Shown one piece after another: positions 1 through 10,611 of a stretch of 64,000 nucleotides of DNA. Source of the DNA: Rhizomonospora bruguierae (GTDB lineage Bacteria > Actinomycetota > Actinomycetes > Mycobacteriales > Micromonosporaceae); the NCBI RefSeq assembly GCF_018397995.1, contig NZ_BBQH01000020.1:95048-159047 (forward strand), given 5' to 3'. Under the pieces are notes generated by a model, which saw nothing but the letters and a program-made list of their open reading frames with translations, did not search any database and was not told where the DNA came from. Both the position numbers and the translations under genes were made by a program. Position 1 is the stretch's first letter, and each line of letters starts with the position of its first letter.

Positions 1-192
1 GCGCTGATCGGTCAGCCGTCGGTCGCCGGCGTCGAGATCGACAAGACCGGCCTGACCGTCCGGGCCGGCGACTACGGCAGCTTCACCCGGGCGTTCGCCA
101 AGATCGCGCTCGCCGAGGGTGTGCGCGTGCAGAAACTGCTCCCCTCGGACGAGTCCCTGGAGAGCGTCTTCTCCTACCTGGTGGAGGCCTGA
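1..192 (+). CDS. ABC transporter ATP-binding protein, C-terminal end (5' partial)
   Basis: The reading frame is open from base 1 and ends in TGA at 190-192, giving the last 63 residues of a protein whose start lies outside the window. The tail ends in a segment (SLESVFSYLVEA) typical of the C-terminus of ABC-2 type exporter ATPases, where such ends follow the helical and D-loop region; no Walker motif is visible because it lies upstream. The next gene, a membrane permease, starts on the very next base, so the two should be translated together and form one exporter. The ATPase assignment rests on this neighbour and on the C-terminal style, so it is an inference. Confidence 0.7.
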   Translation, partial: ALIGQPSVAGVEIDKTGLTVRAGDYGSFTRAFAKIALAEGVRVQKLLPSDESLESVFSYLVEA

Positions 193-906
193 GTGAACAC
201 CACCGTCGCCTGGATCACCGCGCGGGGGCTGTTCGGCCGCCGCCGCTTCCTGCTGCTGTTTCCGCTCCCGGTCATCCTCGTCGGCCTGGCCGCCATCGCC
301 CGCTACGCCGGCGTCTCCGCCGTGCAGTGGGCCACCCCGGTCATCGAGGGGCTGGGCCTGTCCGTGCTCATCCCGATCACCGCGCTGATCGTCGGCACCG
401 GCGTCCTCGGCTCCGAGATCGATGACGGGACCATCGTCCACATCCTCACCAAGCCGCTGCCCCGCAGCCAGATCATCCTCGCCAAGCTCGCCGTCGCGGT
501 CGGCGTCACGACCGTGGCGGTGGCGGTCCCGCTGTACCTTGCCGGCGCGCTCACCGGCTCCGTCCGGCTGGGACTCTCCCTGATCGTCGGTGCCGCGGTG
601 GGGTCCCTGGTCTACACGGCCATCTTCCTGCTGCTCAGCCTCGTCACCCGCCGGCCGGTGCTGCTCGGCCTGCTGTACGTGCTGGTCTGGGAGGGCCTGC
701 TCAGCAACCTGGTGTCCGGGACCCGGGTGCTCAGCGTCCAGCAGTACACGCTCTCGATCACCGACGCGGTGGCCCGGTCCGAACTGCTGACCGGGCGGGT
801 GTCGCTGACCGTGGCGCTCATCATGTCCGCGGTCCTGACGGTGGTGAGCACGGTGCTGGCCATCGACCGCCTGCGCTCCTTCTCGGTCGCCGGCGAAACC
901 TCCTGA
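193..906 (+). CDS. ABC-2 type transporter permease
   Basis: This 237-residue protein has about six hydrophobic membrane segments separated by short loops. It carries the cytoplasmic loop seen in ABC-2 permeases after the second helix (LGSEIDDGTIVHILTKPLPR, near residues 74-93), which usually contacts the ATPase. It therefore probably forms the membrane channel of an exporter powered by the preceding ATP-binding protein; the cargo cannot be told from sequence. GTG at 193 directly abuts the stop of the ATPase gene, which argues for a two-gene operon. A strong inverted repeat follows 6 bases after the stop. Confidence 0.88.
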   Translation: MNTTVAWITARGLFGRRRFLLLFPLPVILVGLAAIARYAGVSAVQWATPVIEGLGLSVLIPITALIVGTGVLGSEIDDGTIVHILTKPLPRSQIILAKLAVAVGVTTVAVAVPLYLAGALTGSVRLGLSLIVGAAVGSLVYTAIFLLLSLVTRRPVLLGLLYVLVWEGLLSNLVSGTRVLSVQQYTLSITDAVARSELLTGRVSLTVALIMSAVLTVVSTVLAIDRLRSFSVAGETS

Positions 907-912
907 CCCGGA

Positions 913-953
913 CCGCCCCGGCCGGCGGCGTGTTCGCTGCCCGGCCGGGGCGG
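913..953. terminator. Bidirectional terminator-like hairpin between convergent genes
   Basis: A perfect 13-bp inverted repeat (CCGCCCCGGCCGG at 913-925 and its complement at 941-953) with a 15-nt loop lies just after the permease stop and about 60 bp from the end of the convergent ppc gene. There is no T tract, as is usual in high-GC actinobacteria. It could act on both strands. Confidence 0.7.
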
Positions 954-1015
954 CCCGGCACCTGCCGGATCTGGTTGAGCGACAGGTACAGAGGCTCCCC
1001 GGGGGCGCCTGACCG

Positions 1016-3817
1016 TCAGCCGGTGTTGCGCATGCCGGCGGCGATGCCGTTCACGGTGGTGAGCAGCGCGCGTTCCAGCGTCGGGTCCGCGCCGCCGTTG
1101 CGGTGGCCGCCCGGCGCGGTCGCGATGGCCCGCCCCGAGGCGCCGGAATCCCGGTACTGGGCCAGCAGCGCCACCTGGAGGTGGTGCAGCGGCTCCAGGT
1201 ACGTGTCCCGGACCGCGAGCGTGCGTTGCAGCACCGGGGACGCGTCCAGCGGCGTCGACTCGCCGCTGATGCGCAGCAACTCCGCCACCGTCTTCTCGTA
1301 CTCGCGCTCGATCTTGCCGAAGATCGGGTGGAGCGGCTCGGGTACCAGGGTCTCGACGTAGCGGCGGGCGATCGACAGGTCGGTCTTGGCCAGCATCATC
1401 TCGACGTTGGACAGGAACGTACGGAAGAAGTGCCAGCTGCCGTGCATCTCGGCGAGCACGCCGGACAGGCCCGCCTCGCGGGCGGCGGCGAGGCCGGAAC
1501 CGACGCCGTACCAGCCGGGGACGATCTGGCGGGACTGGGTCCAGCCGAAGACCCACGGGATGGCGCGCAGGCCGCCGAGCCCGGCGCCGGTGTTGGGGCG
1601 CTTGGCGGGCCGGGAGCCGATGTTCAGCGCGCCGAGCAGCTCGGTCGGGGTGGCGGCCCAGAAGTACTCGGGGAGGTCCTTGTCCTCCACCAGGTCCCGG
1701 TACGTGCGGTAGGCGGCGTCGGAGACGAGGTTCATCGCCGAGTCCCAGCGCTCCAGTTGCTCGGCCGGCTGGCGCGGGGCGGTGTGCAGCAGCGTGGCCT
1801 GGAGGACGGCCGCGACGGTCAGTTCGAGGTTCTCCCGGGCGAGCGCCGGCAGCGTGTACTTGTCGGAGATGACCTCGCCCTGCTCGGTCACCTTGATCGC
1901 GCCGTCGAGGGTGCCGTACGGCTGGGCGAGGATCGCCTCGTGGGTGGGGCCGCCGCCGCGGCCGACGGTGCCGCCGCGGCCGTGGAACAGGCGCAGCGTG
2001 ACCCCGTGCCGGGCGGCCACGTCGCGCAGCGCGCGCTGGGCGCGGTGGATGGCCCACTGCGAGGTGGTGATGCCGGCCTCCTTGTTGGAGTCGCTGTAGC
2101 CGAGCATCACCTCCTGCACGTCGCCCCGGGCACGCACGATCGCCCGGTACGCGGGCAGGGAGAGCATCTGGTCCAGCAGGGCGCCGCCGGCGTCCAGTTC
2201 GGCGGGGGTCTCCAGCAGGGGGACGAAGCCGACGCGGGCGCGGCCGCTGTGCACGTCGACGAGGCCGGCCTCGCGCGCCAGGACGGCGGCGGCGAGCACG
2301 TCGTCCACCCCGAGGGTCATCGAGATGATGTAGGACTCGATGACCTCGGCGCCGAATCGGTCCTGCACCTCGCGGATGGTGCCGAACACGTCGAACGTCT
2401 TGCGGGCGGTGTCGGTGAGCGCGATGTCCACACCGGCCAGCGGGCGGCGGCCGGACAGCTCGCGGGCGAGCAGGTCGGTGCGTTGCTCGCGGGTCAGCCC
2501 GGTGTACTCGGGCGTCTCACCGACCCGGGCGTACATCTGCGCCAGGACCGCGTGGTGCGCCTCGGCGTGTTCGCGGACGTCCAGGGTGGCCAGGTGCAGC
2601 CCGAACGCGGCGATGGTGCGGATCACCGAGGCGAGCCGGCCGACCGCGGTGAGCTGGCCGGCGTTGCGGGCCAGGGAGCCGCGGATCAGCTCCAGGTCGG
2701 CGATCAGTTCGGCCGAGCCGCGGTAGTCCCGCCCCGGCACGTGCGGGGTGTTGCGGGCCAGCCGCAGCCGGGTGTTGTTGAGCTTCGTCAACACGCAGCG
2801 CGCCTTGAGCCGGTACGGCTCTTCGGCGTTGACCCGGCGGAAGCGCTCGGCGACCTCCGGCAGGGCGTCCAGATCCCGGGCGAGGCTGGCGGACAGGTCG
2901 AGGGAGACGCCGCGCAGCCGGCGGGAGACCGACACCTCGTTGATCAGCCCCTCGAGCGCCGCCTCGGTGGCCTGCAGCCCGTGCTCGTGCTGGATCAGCA
3001 GGACGTCCCGGGTGACGGCCGGGGTGACGAACGGGTTGCCGTCCCGGTCGCCGCCGATCCACGTGCCGAAGGTGAGCGGCCGGGCGGTCGGCGCCGTCTC
3101 CACGCCGAGGCTGCGCAGCGTGTCGGCCAGGTCCTCCAGCACCCGGGGCGCCGCGTCGGCGTACAGGTCCCGCAGGTAGTAGACGGCGTTGCGGGCCTCG
3201 TCGGTGGGGTCGGGGCGGCTGAGCCGAAGCTCGTCGGTCTGCCAGAGCAGGTCCAGGATCTCGGCGAGCCGGCGGTCGGCGCGGGCGGTGTCGTGCGCGC
3301 CGAAGAGCACGGCGGCGGCGGACTCGGCGTCCAGTTCGTCGGCGATCGCGCGCAGCTTGGACAGGATCGACCGGCGGGCGGCCTCGGTCGGGTGGGCGGT
3401 GAAGACCGGGCGGACCGCGAGGCGGCGGGCGGCGGCGGCGATCTCGTCGGCCGGCACGCCGCGCTCGGCGATCAGCTTGGCCGCCTGGTCCAGCCAGCCG
3501 CCGTGCCGGGCGCGCCGGCGTTGCAGGTCCCGGGCGCGGTGCACCTGCTCGGTGACGTTGGCCAGGTGGAAGTAGGTGGAGAAGGCACGGGCCAGCTTGG
3601 TGCCGGTGGTCACGTCGAGCGCGGCGAGCCGGCCGGCCGCGGTCCCGGCGTCCGCGCGGACCAGGGCGCGGACCTCCTCCACGAGGTCCAGCAGGGCCCG
3701 GCCCTCCTGCCGGGTGAGGGTCTCACCGAGCAGGGTGCCGAGCCGGCGGATGTCGGCCCGCAGCGCCGCGTCGCGGTCCGCGGCCTCGCTCAACGACTCC
3801 GGTGTCAGGACGGTCAA
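1016..3817 (-). CDS. ppc: Phosphoenolpyruvate carboxylase
   Basis: This 933-residue protein matches the usual length of bacterial PEP carboxylase, which adds bicarbonate to phosphoenolpyruvate to make oxaloacetate and so refills the TCA cycle. Visible signatures are the catalytic histidine motif FTAHPTEA near residue 140, the [10 protein letters not shown] motif near 250, the [10 protein letters not shown] motif near 570, the glycine-rich [13 protein letters not shown] loop near 620, and the invariant C-terminal RNTG. The start is a TTG with a GGGAGG ribosome site 4-5 nt upstream (complement of 3822-3827). A TACGAT -10-like box lies on the minus strand at 3868-3873. The gene is monocistronic and is divergent from mfd. 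Confidence 0.97.
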   Translation of the reverse strand: MTVLTPESLSEAADRDAALRADIRRLGTLLGETLTRQEGRALLDLVEEVRALVRADAGTAAGRLAALDVTTGTKLARAFSTYFHLANVTEQVHRARDLQRRRARHGGWLDQAAKLIAERGVPADEIAAAARRLAVRPVFTAHPTEAARRSILSKLRAIADELDAESAAAVLFGAHDTARADRRLAEILDLLWQTDELRLSRPDPTDEARNAVYYLRDLYADAAPRVLEDLADTLRSLGVETAPTARPLTFGTWIGGDRDGNPFVTPAVTRDVLLIQHEHGLQATEAALEGLINEVSVSRRLRGVSLDLSASLARDLDALPEVAERFRRVNAEEPYRLKARCVLTKLNNTRLRLARNTPHVPGRDYRGSAELIADLELIRGSLARNAGQLTAVGRLASVIRTIAAFGLHLATLDVREHAEAHHAVLAQMYARVGETPEYTGLTREQRTDLLARELSGRRPLAGVDIALTDTARKTFDVFGTIREVQDRFGAEVIESYIISMTLGVDDVLAAAVLAREAGLVDVHSGRARVGFVPLLETPAELDAGGALLDQMLSLPAYRAIVRARGDVQEVMLGYSDSNKEAGITTSQWAIHRAQRALRDVAARHGVTLRLFHGRGGTVGRGGGPTHEAILAQPYGTLDGAIKVTEQGEVISDKYTLPALARENLELTVAAVLQATLLHTAPRQPAEQLERWDSAMNLVSDAAYRTYRDLVEDKDLPEYFWAATPTELLGALNIGSRPAKRPNTGAGLGGLRAIPWVFGWTQSRQIVPGWYGVGSGLAAAREAGLSGVLAEMHGSWHFFRTFLSNVEMMLAKTDLSIARRYVETLVPEPLHPIFGKIEREYEKTVAELLRISGESTPLDASPVLQRTLAVRDTYLEPLHHLQVALLAQYRDSGASGRAIATAPGGHRNGGADPTLERALLTTVNGIAAGMRNTG

Positions 3818-4179
3818 GGCGCCTCCCTAGGTGGACCCGATCCGGACGGCGCTGTCCCGCAGCGGGCATCGTATCGAGGGCGGGTGACCGGCGGGCCACG
3901 GCTGTGCGCCATCTCTCAGCGCACGCCGATGGTGACGCGCCGTGGCTCCCGCCAAGGCGAGCCTCGCTCATCAGTTGGCAGCCTATGTCGGTTCCGGTCC
4001 GGGTGGTGGCGAACCGGAATCTGTCGGCTGGCCGGGATACGCTGGGGACCCAACCCCCCGTCTCCGCCTGGATCGGGGGCTCCTTGCGTGCGCCCACGCC
4101 CCGTGCCGCGGCCGCCGTGCGTGGAGCCTGCCCGGCCGGCGCAGCGGGCACAATCGCCTGCAATACCGAAGGGCCAGCC
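3818..4179. other. Intergenic region between divergent ppc and mfd
   Basis: This 362-bp gap holds no convincing gene; the open frames that cross it are GC-driven extensions of the neighbours. On the minus strand it contains the ppc ribosome site and a TACGAT -10 candidate (3868-3873). On the plus strand a TACGCT box at 4038-4043 is a possible mfd promoter, which would give a leader of roughly 130 nt. An imperfect stem with TTCCGGT and ACCGGAA arms lies near 3988-4020. None of these sites can be proved from sequence alone. Confidence 0.5.
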
Positions 4180-7100
4180 ATGAGACTCGCCGGGCTCCTG
4201 CCGGCCGCCCTCGCCGATCCCGCGTTCGCCCGCACCCGAGAGCGGGCCCGCCCCGGCTCGGTCGTCGACCAGCTCGACCTGACCGCGCCGCCGGCGCTGC
4301 GCCCGTTCGTGGCCGCGGCGATCGCGGCGCAGCCCGACGCGGGCGGCGCCGGGCGCCCGCTGCTGGCGGTGACCGCGACCAGCCGGGAGGCGGACGACCT
4401 GGCGGCAGCGCTGGGCAGCCTGCTGCCGCCGGCGGAGATCGCCGTCTACCCGTCCTGGGAGACGCTGCCCCACGAGCGGCTCTCCCCGCGGTCGGACACG
4501 GTCGGCCGCCGGCTGGCCGTGCTGCGCCGGCTGGCCCACCCGCAGGAGGCCGCCGGGCCGCTGCGGGTGGTCGTCGCGCCGGTCCGCTCGGTGCTCCAGC
4601 CCCAGCTCAAGGGCCTCGGCGACCTGGAGCCGGTGGAGCTGCGCCCGGGCGCGGAGGCGGACCTGGCGGGCGTGGCCCGCCGCCTGTCCGACATGGCGTA
4701 CGCGCGGGTCGACCTGGTCACCAAGCGCGGCGAGTTCGCCGTGCGCGGCGGCATCCTGGACGTCTTCCCGCCGACCAGCGAGCACCCGCTGCGGGTCGAG
4801 TTCTGGGGCGACGAGGTCGAGGAGATCCGCACCTTCGCGGTGGCCGACCAGCGCACGATCGAGGCGGTAACGCGGCTCTGGGCGCCGCCCTGCCGGGAAC
4901 TGCTGCTGACCGGGCCGGTCCGGGCCCGCGCCGCCGAGCTGAGCGAGCGCCACCCGGAGCTGGCCGAGATCCTGGACAAGCTGGCCGAGGGCATCCCGGT
5001 CGAGGGCATGGAGTCGTTCGCGCCCGCCCTGCTGGACGGCACCGACTCCATGGAGCTGCTGTCGCACTGCATGCCGAAGGACACCCTGGTGCTGCTGTGC
5101 GACCCGGAGCGCATCCGCACCCGGGCGCACGACCTGGTGCGCACCTCGGCGGAGTTCCTGGCGGCGAGCTGGGCCGCCGCGGCGACCGGCGGCAGGGCCC
5201 CGATCGACCTGGGCGCCGCCGCCTTCCGCACCCTCGCCGACGTGCGCACCGCCGCCCGCGAGCTGGGCCAGCCGTGGTGGTCGCTGGCCCCCTTCGGGCT
5301 CGCCGACGACCCGCCCGCCCGGCCGCTGCCCGAGCCGGCGCCGTGGGAGGACCCGGTCGAGGACGCCGACGTGCCGGTCGACGAGGGTGAGTCGGCGACG
5401 CTGTCCGCCCAGCCGGTCCCGCTGTACCACGGCGAGACCGCCCGGCTGCTGAAGGATCTCGAGCAGTGGCGCTCCGACAAGTGGTCGGTGGTGCTGGTGT
5501 TCGAGGGGCAGGGGCCGGCGCAGCGGGCGGTCGAGGTGCTGCGGGACGCCGGCCACGGCGCCGCGATGACCGAGGAACTGCCCGAGCCGCCCGGCGCCGG
5601 CGACCTGGTCGTCACCCGCGGCTCGCTCAACCACGGCTTCCTGGACCCGGCGGCCCGGCTGGCCGTCGTCACCGGCAACGACATCACCGGCGGGCGCGGC
5701 TCGTCCACCCGGGACATGCGCAAGCTGCCCAGCCGGCGGCGCAACACCATCGACCCGCTGGAGCTGCGCGCCGGCGACTTCGTGGTGCACGAGCAGCACG
5801 GCATCGGCCGGTACGTGGAACTCGTGCAGCGCACCGTCAACGGCGCGTCCCGCGAGTACATGGTGATCGAGTACGCGCCGAGCAAGCGGGGCCAGCCGGG
5901 CGACCGGCTGTTCGTCCCGACCGACCAGCTCGACCAGCTCTCCCGGTACGTGGGCGGGGAGGCGCCGACCCTGCACAAGATGGGCGGCGCCGAGTGGCAG
6001 AAGGCCAAGGCGCGCGCCCGCAGGGCGGTCCGCGAGATTGCCGCGCAGCTCGTCCAGCTGTACGCCGCCCGCAAGGCGGCCGAGGGGCACGCCTTCGGCC
6101 CGGACACCCCGTGGCAGCGCGAGCTGGAGGACGCCTTCCCGTACACCGAGACGCCGGACCAGCTCGCCGCGATCGAAGAGGTCAAGCGGGACATGGAGCA
6201 GCGCTCCCCGATGGACCGGCTGATCTGCGGCGACGTCGGGTACGGCAAGACCGAGATCGCGGTGCGGGCGGCGTTCAAGGCGGTGCAGGACGGCAAGCAG
6301 GTGGCCGTGCTGGTGCCCACCACCCTGCTCGCGCAGCAGCACCACACGACGTTCTCCGAGCGGATGAGCCAGTTCCCGATCGAGATCCGTCAGCTCTCCC
6401 GGTTCGCCACCCCGAAGGAGAGCGAGCGGACCCTGGAGATGGTCGGCGACGGCACCGTCGACGTGGTGATCGGCACCCACCGGCTGCTCCAGAGCGCCAC
6501 CCGGTTCAAGCGGCTCGGCCTGGTCGTCGTCGATGAGGAGCAGCGCTTCGGGGTGGAGCACAAGGAGTTCCTCAAGCAGTTGCGCACCTCGGTGGACGTG
6601 CTGACCATGTCCGCCACCCCGATTCCGCGCACCCTGGAAATGGCGATCACGGGCATCCGGGAGATGTCCACCATCGCCACCCCGCCGGAGGAGCGGCACC
6701 CGGTCCTGACGTTCGTCGGCGGGTACGACGACAAGCAGGTCGCCGCGGCCATCCACCGCGAGCTGCTCCGCGACGGGCAGGTCTTCTACCTGCACAACCG
6801 GGTGGAGTCGATCGAGAAGGCGGCCCGGCGGATCCGCGAGCTGGTGCCCGAGGCGCGGGTCGCGGTGGCGCACGGCCAGATGGGCGAGGACGCCCTCGAA
6901 CGGATCATGGTCGGCTTCTGGGAGAAGGAGTACGACGTCCTGGTCTGCACCACGATCGTCGAGTCGGGCATCGACATCCCGAACGCGAACACGCTGATCG
7001 TGGAGCGGGCCGACCTGCTCGGCCTGGCCCAGCTGCACCAGATCCGCGGCCGGGTCGGCCGGGGCCGCGAGCGGGCGTACGCGTACTTCCTGTACCCGCG

Positions 7101-7806
7101 GGAGAAGCCGCTCACCGAGCACGCCCACGAGCGGCTGGCCACCATCGCCCAGCACACCGAACTGGGCGCCGGTATGTACGTGGCGATGAAGGACCTGGAG
7201 ATCCGCGGCGCCGGCAACCTGCTCGGCGGCGAGCAGTCCGGGCACATCGAGGGCGTCGGCTTCGACCTGTACGTGCGGATGGTCGGCGAGGCGGTGCAGG
7301 CGTTCAAGGGCGAGCGGCAGGAGGAGCTGCCCGAGGTCAAGATCGACCTGCCGGTCGACGCGCACCTGCCGCACGACTACATCGCGGTCGAGCGGCTGCG
7401 CCTGGAGATGTACCGCAAGCTCGCCGAGGCGCGGGACGGCACGGCCCTGGCCGAGACCGTGGCCGAGCTGACCGACCGGTACGGCGAGCCGCCGGCCCCG
7501 GTGCAGAACCTGGTGGCGGTGGCCCGGTTCCGGCTGCTGGCCAGGGCGTACGGGCTCACCGACGTCTCCGTGCAGGGCAGGCACGTGCGGTTCGCCCCGC
7601 TCGTCCTGCTGGACTCCAAGCAGTTGCGGCTCAAGCGGTACCACCCGGACGCGGTCTACAAGTCCGCGACGGACCAGGTCAGCGTGCCGCGCCCGAGCAC
7701 CCGGCGGGTCGGCGGGGAGCCGCTGCGCGACCAGGCACTGCTGGAGTGGTGCGCGCAGTTGCTGCGCGACGTGCTCGGGGAGCCGGTCGCGGCCACCACC
7801 GCGTGA
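4180..7806 (+). CDS. mfd: Transcription-repair coupling factor Mfd
   Basis: This 1208-residue protein releases RNA polymerase stalled at DNA lesions and recruits UvrABC. The N-terminal part has the UvrB-like damage-recognition region. A CarD/RID-like polymerase-interacting domain with the [14 protein letters not shown] motif lies near 530. The RecG-like translocase follows, with Walker [10 protein letters not shown] near 685, the DEEQ box near 786, the SATPIPRTL motif near 810 and the QIRGRVGRG motif near 952. The C-terminal TRCF domain ends around 1180. The frame is open upstream to 3802, but ATG 4180 is chosen because it gives the family length and the extra 126 residues are low-complexity and unlike Mfd. 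Confidence 0.96.
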   Translation: MRLAGLLPAALADPAFARTRERARPGSVVDQLDLTAPPALRPFVAAAIAAQPDAGGAGRPLLAVTATSREADDLAAALGSLLPPAEIAVYPSWETLPHERLSPRSDTVGRRLAVLRRLAHPQEAAGPLRVVVAPVRSVLQPQLKGLGDLEPVELRPGAEADLAGVARRLSDMAYARVDLVTKRGEFAVRGGILDVFPPTSEHPLRVEFWGDEVEEIRTFAVADQRTIEAVTRLWAPPCRELLLTGPVRARAAELSERHPELAEILDKLAEGIPVEGMESFAPALLDGTDSMELLSHCMPKDTLVLLCDPERIRTRAHDLVRTSAEFLAASWAAAATGGRAPIDLGAAAFRTLADVRTAARELGQPWWSLAPFGLADDPPARPLPEPAPWEDPVEDADVPVDEGESATLSAQPVPLYHGETARLLKDLEQWRSDKWSVVLVFEGQGPAQRAVEVLRDAGHGAAMTEELPEPPGAGDLVVTRGSLNHGFLDPAARLAVVTGNDITGGRGSSTRDMRKLPSRRRNTIDPLELRAGDFVVHEQHGIGRYVELVQRTVNGASREYMVIEYAPSKRGQPGDRLFVPTDQLDQLSRYVGGEAPTLHKMGGAEWQKAKARARRAVREIAAQLVQLYAARKAAEGHAFGPDTPWQRELEDAFPYTETPDQLAAIEEVKRDMEQRSPMDRLICGDVGYGKTEIAVRAAFKAVQDGKQVAVLVPTTLLAQQHHTTFSERMSQFPIEIRQLSRFATPKESERTLEMVGDGTVDVVIGTHRLLQSATRFKRLGLVVVDEEQRFGVEHKEFLKQLRTSVDVLTMSATPIPRTLEMAITGIREMSTIATPPEERHPVLTFVGGYDDKQVAAAIHRELLRDGQVFYLHNRVESIEKAARRIRELVPEARVAVAHGQMGEDALERIMVGFWEKEYDVLVCTTIVESGIDIPNANTLIVERADLLGLAQLHQIRGRVGRGRERAYAYFLYPREKPLTEHAHERLATIAQHTELGAGMYVAMKDLEIRGAGNLLGGEQSGHIEGVGFDLYVRMVGEAVQAFKGERQEELPEVKIDLPVDAHLPHDYIAVERLRLEMYRKLAEARDGTALAETVAELTDRYGEPPAPVQNLVAVARFRLLARAYGLTDVSVQGRHVRFAPLVLLDSKQLRLKRYHPDAVYKSATDQVSVPRPSTRRVGGEPLRDQALLEWCAQLLRDVLGEPVAATTA

Positions 7807-7854
7807 CGTGAGACAGTGACCTGCGCAGTTCGATGATTGACGGAGGATGACACC

Positions 7855-8586
7855 GTGGCCCTGCGTCCCGCCGCACGCCTGCTCGCCGTCGTGGCGAGCG
7901 CCGCCGTCGCCCTCGCGGGCCTGACCGCCTGCCGCTCCGACCCGCAGGTCGCCGCCTACGTGGGGGACCGGGTGTACTCGGTCGCCGAGGTGCAGCGGAT
8001 CTACGACCAGGCCGGCCGGGCGCTGGCGGAGGCGCTCCAGGCGAGCGGCCGCACGGACGAGGTGCCGCTGTCGATCACCCGGGTGCACGTGGTGCAGACC
8101 CTCGTCGGCCGGGACGTGCTGAGGGCGGTGGCGCAGGAGCGCCAGCTCAGCCCGGTGGAGGTGCCGGTGGAGCAGGCGGCCCAGGCGCTGAACCTGCCCA
8201 GCCAGGCCGAGTTCGCCGCGGTGTACGCCGAGTACCAGGGGTACCTGCAGGCCGTGGAGACGAGGGTCGAGCCGAAGGCATCCGACGCCGACCTGCGGGA
8301 CGTGTACGACCGGCTGCGGGCGGCCGGCCTGGAGGAGGCCCAGCAGCCGTTCGCGCAGTGGTCGGCCACGCTCTCGGAGCAGAACCGGGAGATGGTCGGG
8401 CGCACGGTCGCCACCCGGGACCTGCTCCGGCCCGAGATCGAGAAGCAGCGGGTGGCGATCAACCCGCGGTACTCGCCGACCGAGATCACCCTGCTGTCGT
8501 TCGATTCCAAGCCGCTGGTGGTGGTCCCGCTGCGGGCCGGCGCGACCGGCGACCCGGTCACCGACCTGGGCGAGCCCGCGGCCTGA
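7855..8586 (+). CDS. Lipoprotein with SurA-N-like domain
   Basis: The product has 243 residues. It starts with a short positive segment, a hydrophobic stretch and a lipobox LTAC, so it is probably exported and lipid-anchored at a cysteine near residue 26. The rest is helical and resembles the N-terminal chaperone domain of SurA/PrsA-type foldases, without a recognisable parvulin domain. GTG 7855 is preferred because GGAGGA sits 8-13 nt upstream; a TTG at 7837 in the same frame would add six residues with no ribosome site. It lies between mfd and mazG, a conserved position in actinobacteria, and probably helps extracytoplasmic protein folding (inference). Confidence 0.8.
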   Translation: MALRPAARLLAVVASAAVALAGLTACRSDPQVAAYVGDRVYSVAEVQRIYDQAGRALAEALQASGRTDEVPLSITRVHVVQTLVGRDVLRAVAQERQLSPVEVPVEQAAQALNLPSQAEFAAVYAEYQGYLQAVETRVEPKASDADLRDVYDRLRAAGLEEAQQPFAQWSATLSEQNREMVGRTVATRDLLRPEIEKQRVAINPRYSPTEITLLSFDSKPLVVVPLRAGATGDPVTDLGEPAA

Positions 8587-8587
8587 G

Positions 8588-9568
8588 ATGGCCGCCCGGG
8601 TCGTCCTGCTCGTCACCTCGCCCCGCCTGCCTGCCGGCCTGCTCACCGCCGCCGCGTGGGACCTGGTCCGGCGACATCCGGTGCTGACCGCGGCGGAGAC
8701 ACCCCAGGCGGCGGCCGTGCGCGCGGCCGGCGCGGCGGTGACGCTCGCGGCGGGGCCGCCGGCCGACGCGCTGCTCGCCGCCGCGGGCACGCAGGGCACC
8801 GCCGTCTGGCTGGCCGGCCCCACCGGTGACGAGGACGTCGCCCGGGCCCTCGGCCACCGCCTGGCCCGCGAGCCCGGCCGGGCCGAACTGGAGCTGGTGT
8901 ACGGCTCGTGGGACCCGCCCGGCGCCCGCCTCCTGGACGCGGTGACCGTCATGGACCGCCTCCTGTCCCCGGGCGGCGACCCGTGGAAGCGCCAGCAGAC
9001 CCACCGGACGCTGGCCCAGTTCCTGCTTGAGGAGTGCTACGAGGCGTACGACGCGATCGAGGCCGGCGACCTCGGCGCGCTGCGCGAGGAACTGGGCGAC
9101 ATCCTGCTCCAGGTGGTGCTGCACGCCCGGATCGCGCAGGACCGGCCGGAGGAGTCCCGCTGGACCGTGGACGACGTGGCCGGCGACCTGGTCGCCAAGC
9201 TGATCCGCCGCAACCCGCACGTCTTCGCCGGCACCGCCGTGGCGGACGTGGACGAGATCGTCGAGAACTGGGAGCAGATCAAGCGGGCCGAGAAGTCGCG
9301 GGCCTCCGCCATGGACGGGATCGCGCTGGCCCAGCCCGCGCTGTCGCTGGCGGGAAAGGTGCTGCAACGCGCGCGGCGGGCCGGCGTCGAGGTTCCCGTC
9401 CCGCCGGCGCCGGCCGGCGTGGACGTGGCCGACGCCGAGGCGCTGGGGCGGGCCCTGCTCGGGCTGGTCGCCGCGGCCCGGGAGGTGGGCGTGGACGCCG
9501 AGGCCGCCCTGCGCCGGGCCGCCCTCCGCCAGGCCGCCGCCGTCCGCGCGGCCGAGACCGCACCCTAG
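8588..9568 (+). CDS. mazG: Nucleoside triphosphate pyrophosphohydrolase MazG
   Basis: This 326-residue protein hydrolyses non-canonical or excess NTPs to NMP and pyrophosphate. The MazG core starts near residue 118 with MDRLLSPGGDPWKRQQTHRT. It has the metal-binding glutamate pattern LEECYE followed by EELGDILLQ near 140-170, and the second motif with NPHVFAG near 215. The first ~110 residues form the extra N-terminal domain common in actinobacterial MazG. ATG 8588 starts two bases after the lipoprotein stop, so the genes are likely co-transcribed. A compact hairpin follows the stop. Confidence 0.93.
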   Translation: MAARVVLLVTSPRLPAGLLTAAAWDLVRRHPVLTAAETPQAAAVRAAGAAVTLAAGPPADALLAAAGTQGTAVWLAGPTGDEDVARALGHRLAREPGRAELELVYGSWDPPGARLLDAVTVMDRLLSPGGDPWKRQQTHRTLAQFLLEECYEAYDAIEAGDLGALREELGDILLQVVLHARIAQDRPEESRWTVDDVAGDLVAKLIRRNPHVFAGTAVADVDEIVENWEQIKRAEKSRASAMDGIALAQPALSLAGKVLQRARRAGVEVPVPPAPAGVDVADAEALGRALLGLVAAAREVGVDAEAALRRAALRQAAAVRAAETAP

Positions 9569-9571
9569 CCC

Positions 9572-9587
9572 CTGCCGCAAGCGGCAG
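9572..9587 (+). terminator. Short terminator hairpin after mazG
   Basis: A perfect 7-bp stem, CTGCCGC and GCGGCAG, with a 2-nt loop starts 4 bases after the mazG stop. Convergent transcription from the EamA gene ends at 9712. The remaining ~120 bp between the genes contain a short duplication of a GGCGGTAGC-type motif and no gene. Confidence 0.6.
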
Positions 9588-9711
9588 CCGCCTTCCCGTC
9601 CACCTGGCCGGGCTGCCGCACCACGGCCTGCCCGCCCGGGCCGCACCCCGCTTTGCTCGGCTTCCCCGGCGGTAGCGGCGGGTTCTCTGGCGGTAGCCGC
9701 GGGGCGAAGCC

Positions 9712-10611
9712 TCAACCCTCCGGCACCCGGGCCGCGGGCACCGGCCGCCTCGCGGGGCGGTGAGGGGCCGACCGGGCCAGGGCGAAGGCGAGGCCGGCGC
9801 CCACGATGGCGACGCCGGCGACCTGCGGGAGGGTCGGGGCGCTGGCGTGCAGGATGGTGGCGGTGGCCAGGGTCGCGACCGGCATCAGCCCGGCGAACAG
9901 GCCGGCCCGCTCCACCCCCAGCCGGCCCAGCCCGTTGTACCAGGCCAGGAACGCCCCGACCGTGAGCACCAGCACCAGGTACGCGTAGGTGAGGGCCTCC
10001 GCGGTGGACGGTGGCCGCCAGCGGGCCAGCTCGCCGCCCGCCACGGCCCCCGCGAGGAGCAGCGGAACGGCGGCGGCGCACGCGTAGGCCGACGTGCGCA
10101 CCACGCCGATGCGGGCGAGCAGGGGCACCGCGATCAGCGAGAACGACACCTCCCCGGCGAGGGCGCCGACCGCCAGCAGGACCCCGGTGGTGTCCGCGTG
10201 GCCGCCGCCGCGCACGATCGCGGCACCGAGCACCACGACCAGGGCCGCCGCGACGGCCCGGGTGGCGGGGCGCTCGCGGCGCAGCAGGGGGCCGCAGATC
10301 GCCAGCGCGATCGGGGTGGCGCCGATGACGGTACCGATGATGGCGGCGTCGGCGTGGCGCAGCGCGAGCAGGATGCAGACGTTGAAGCCGGCCAGCCCGG
10401 TGGCGGCCAGGGCGACCAGCCGGGCCAGGTCCCGCCGGCGCAGCGCGGTGGGGCGCCCGCGCGCGATCGCGCCGAGGATGGCGGCCGCGAGGGCGTACCG
10501 GACGGCCTGGCCGGTGAGGGTGGGGTAGTCGACGATGAGTTCGTTCAGGGCGACGGAGCCGCCGACGGCGAGCATGGCGGCCGTGCAGAGCAGGGCACCC
10601 GGAATCTTCAC
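9712..10611 (-). CDS. EamA/DMT-family transporter
   Basis: This 299-residue protein has ten predicted membrane helices arranged as two EamA repeats, typical of drug/metabolite transporters that export small metabolites or amino acids. The substrate cannot be told from sequence. GTG (complement of 10609-10611) is chosen as start because the protein then begins at the first helix (KIPGALLCTAAMLAVGG) and because a TACCGT box lies exactly 7 nt upstream on the minus strand with no ribosome site, the pattern of a leaderless mRNA. A palindrome in the shared upstream region suggests control by a regulator encoded elsewhere. Confidence 0.88.
   Translation of the reverse strand: MKIPGALLCTAAMLAVGGSVALNELIVDYPTLTGQAVRYALAAAILGAIARGRPTALRRRDLARLVALAATGLAGFNVCILLALRHADAAIIGTVIGATPIALAICGPLLRRERPATRAVAAALVVVLGAAIVRGGGHADTTGVLLAVGALAGEVSFSLIAVPLLARIGVVRTSAYACAAAVPLLLAGAVAGGELARWRPPSTAEALTYAYLVLVLTVGAFLAWYNGLGRLGVERAGLFAGLMPVATLATATILHASAPTLPQVAGVAIVGAGLAFALARSAPHRPARRPVPAARVPEG

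Noticed and set aside
3802..4179. N-terminal extension of mfd by 126 codons.
   Set aside because: The extra part lacks any Mfd similarity; starting at 4180 gives standard length and N-terminus.
1103..4183. Long plus-strand open frame opposite ppc (about 1000 codons).
   Set aside because: Composition is Gly/Ala/Val/Arg-rich noise complementary to ppc, which has full-length PEP carboxylase motifs on the other strand.
3723..4235. Minus-strand ORF over the ppc-mfd gap.
   Set aside because: It covers promoters of both genes, shows no domain and has amino-acid composition of random GC-rich DNA.
3916..8952. Very long open frame on the minus strand opposite mfd (over 1600 codons).
   Set aside because: It is the antisense shadow of mfd and neighbours, has low-complexity Arg/Leu/Gly/Val composition and no motif; long antisense frames are normal at this GC bias.
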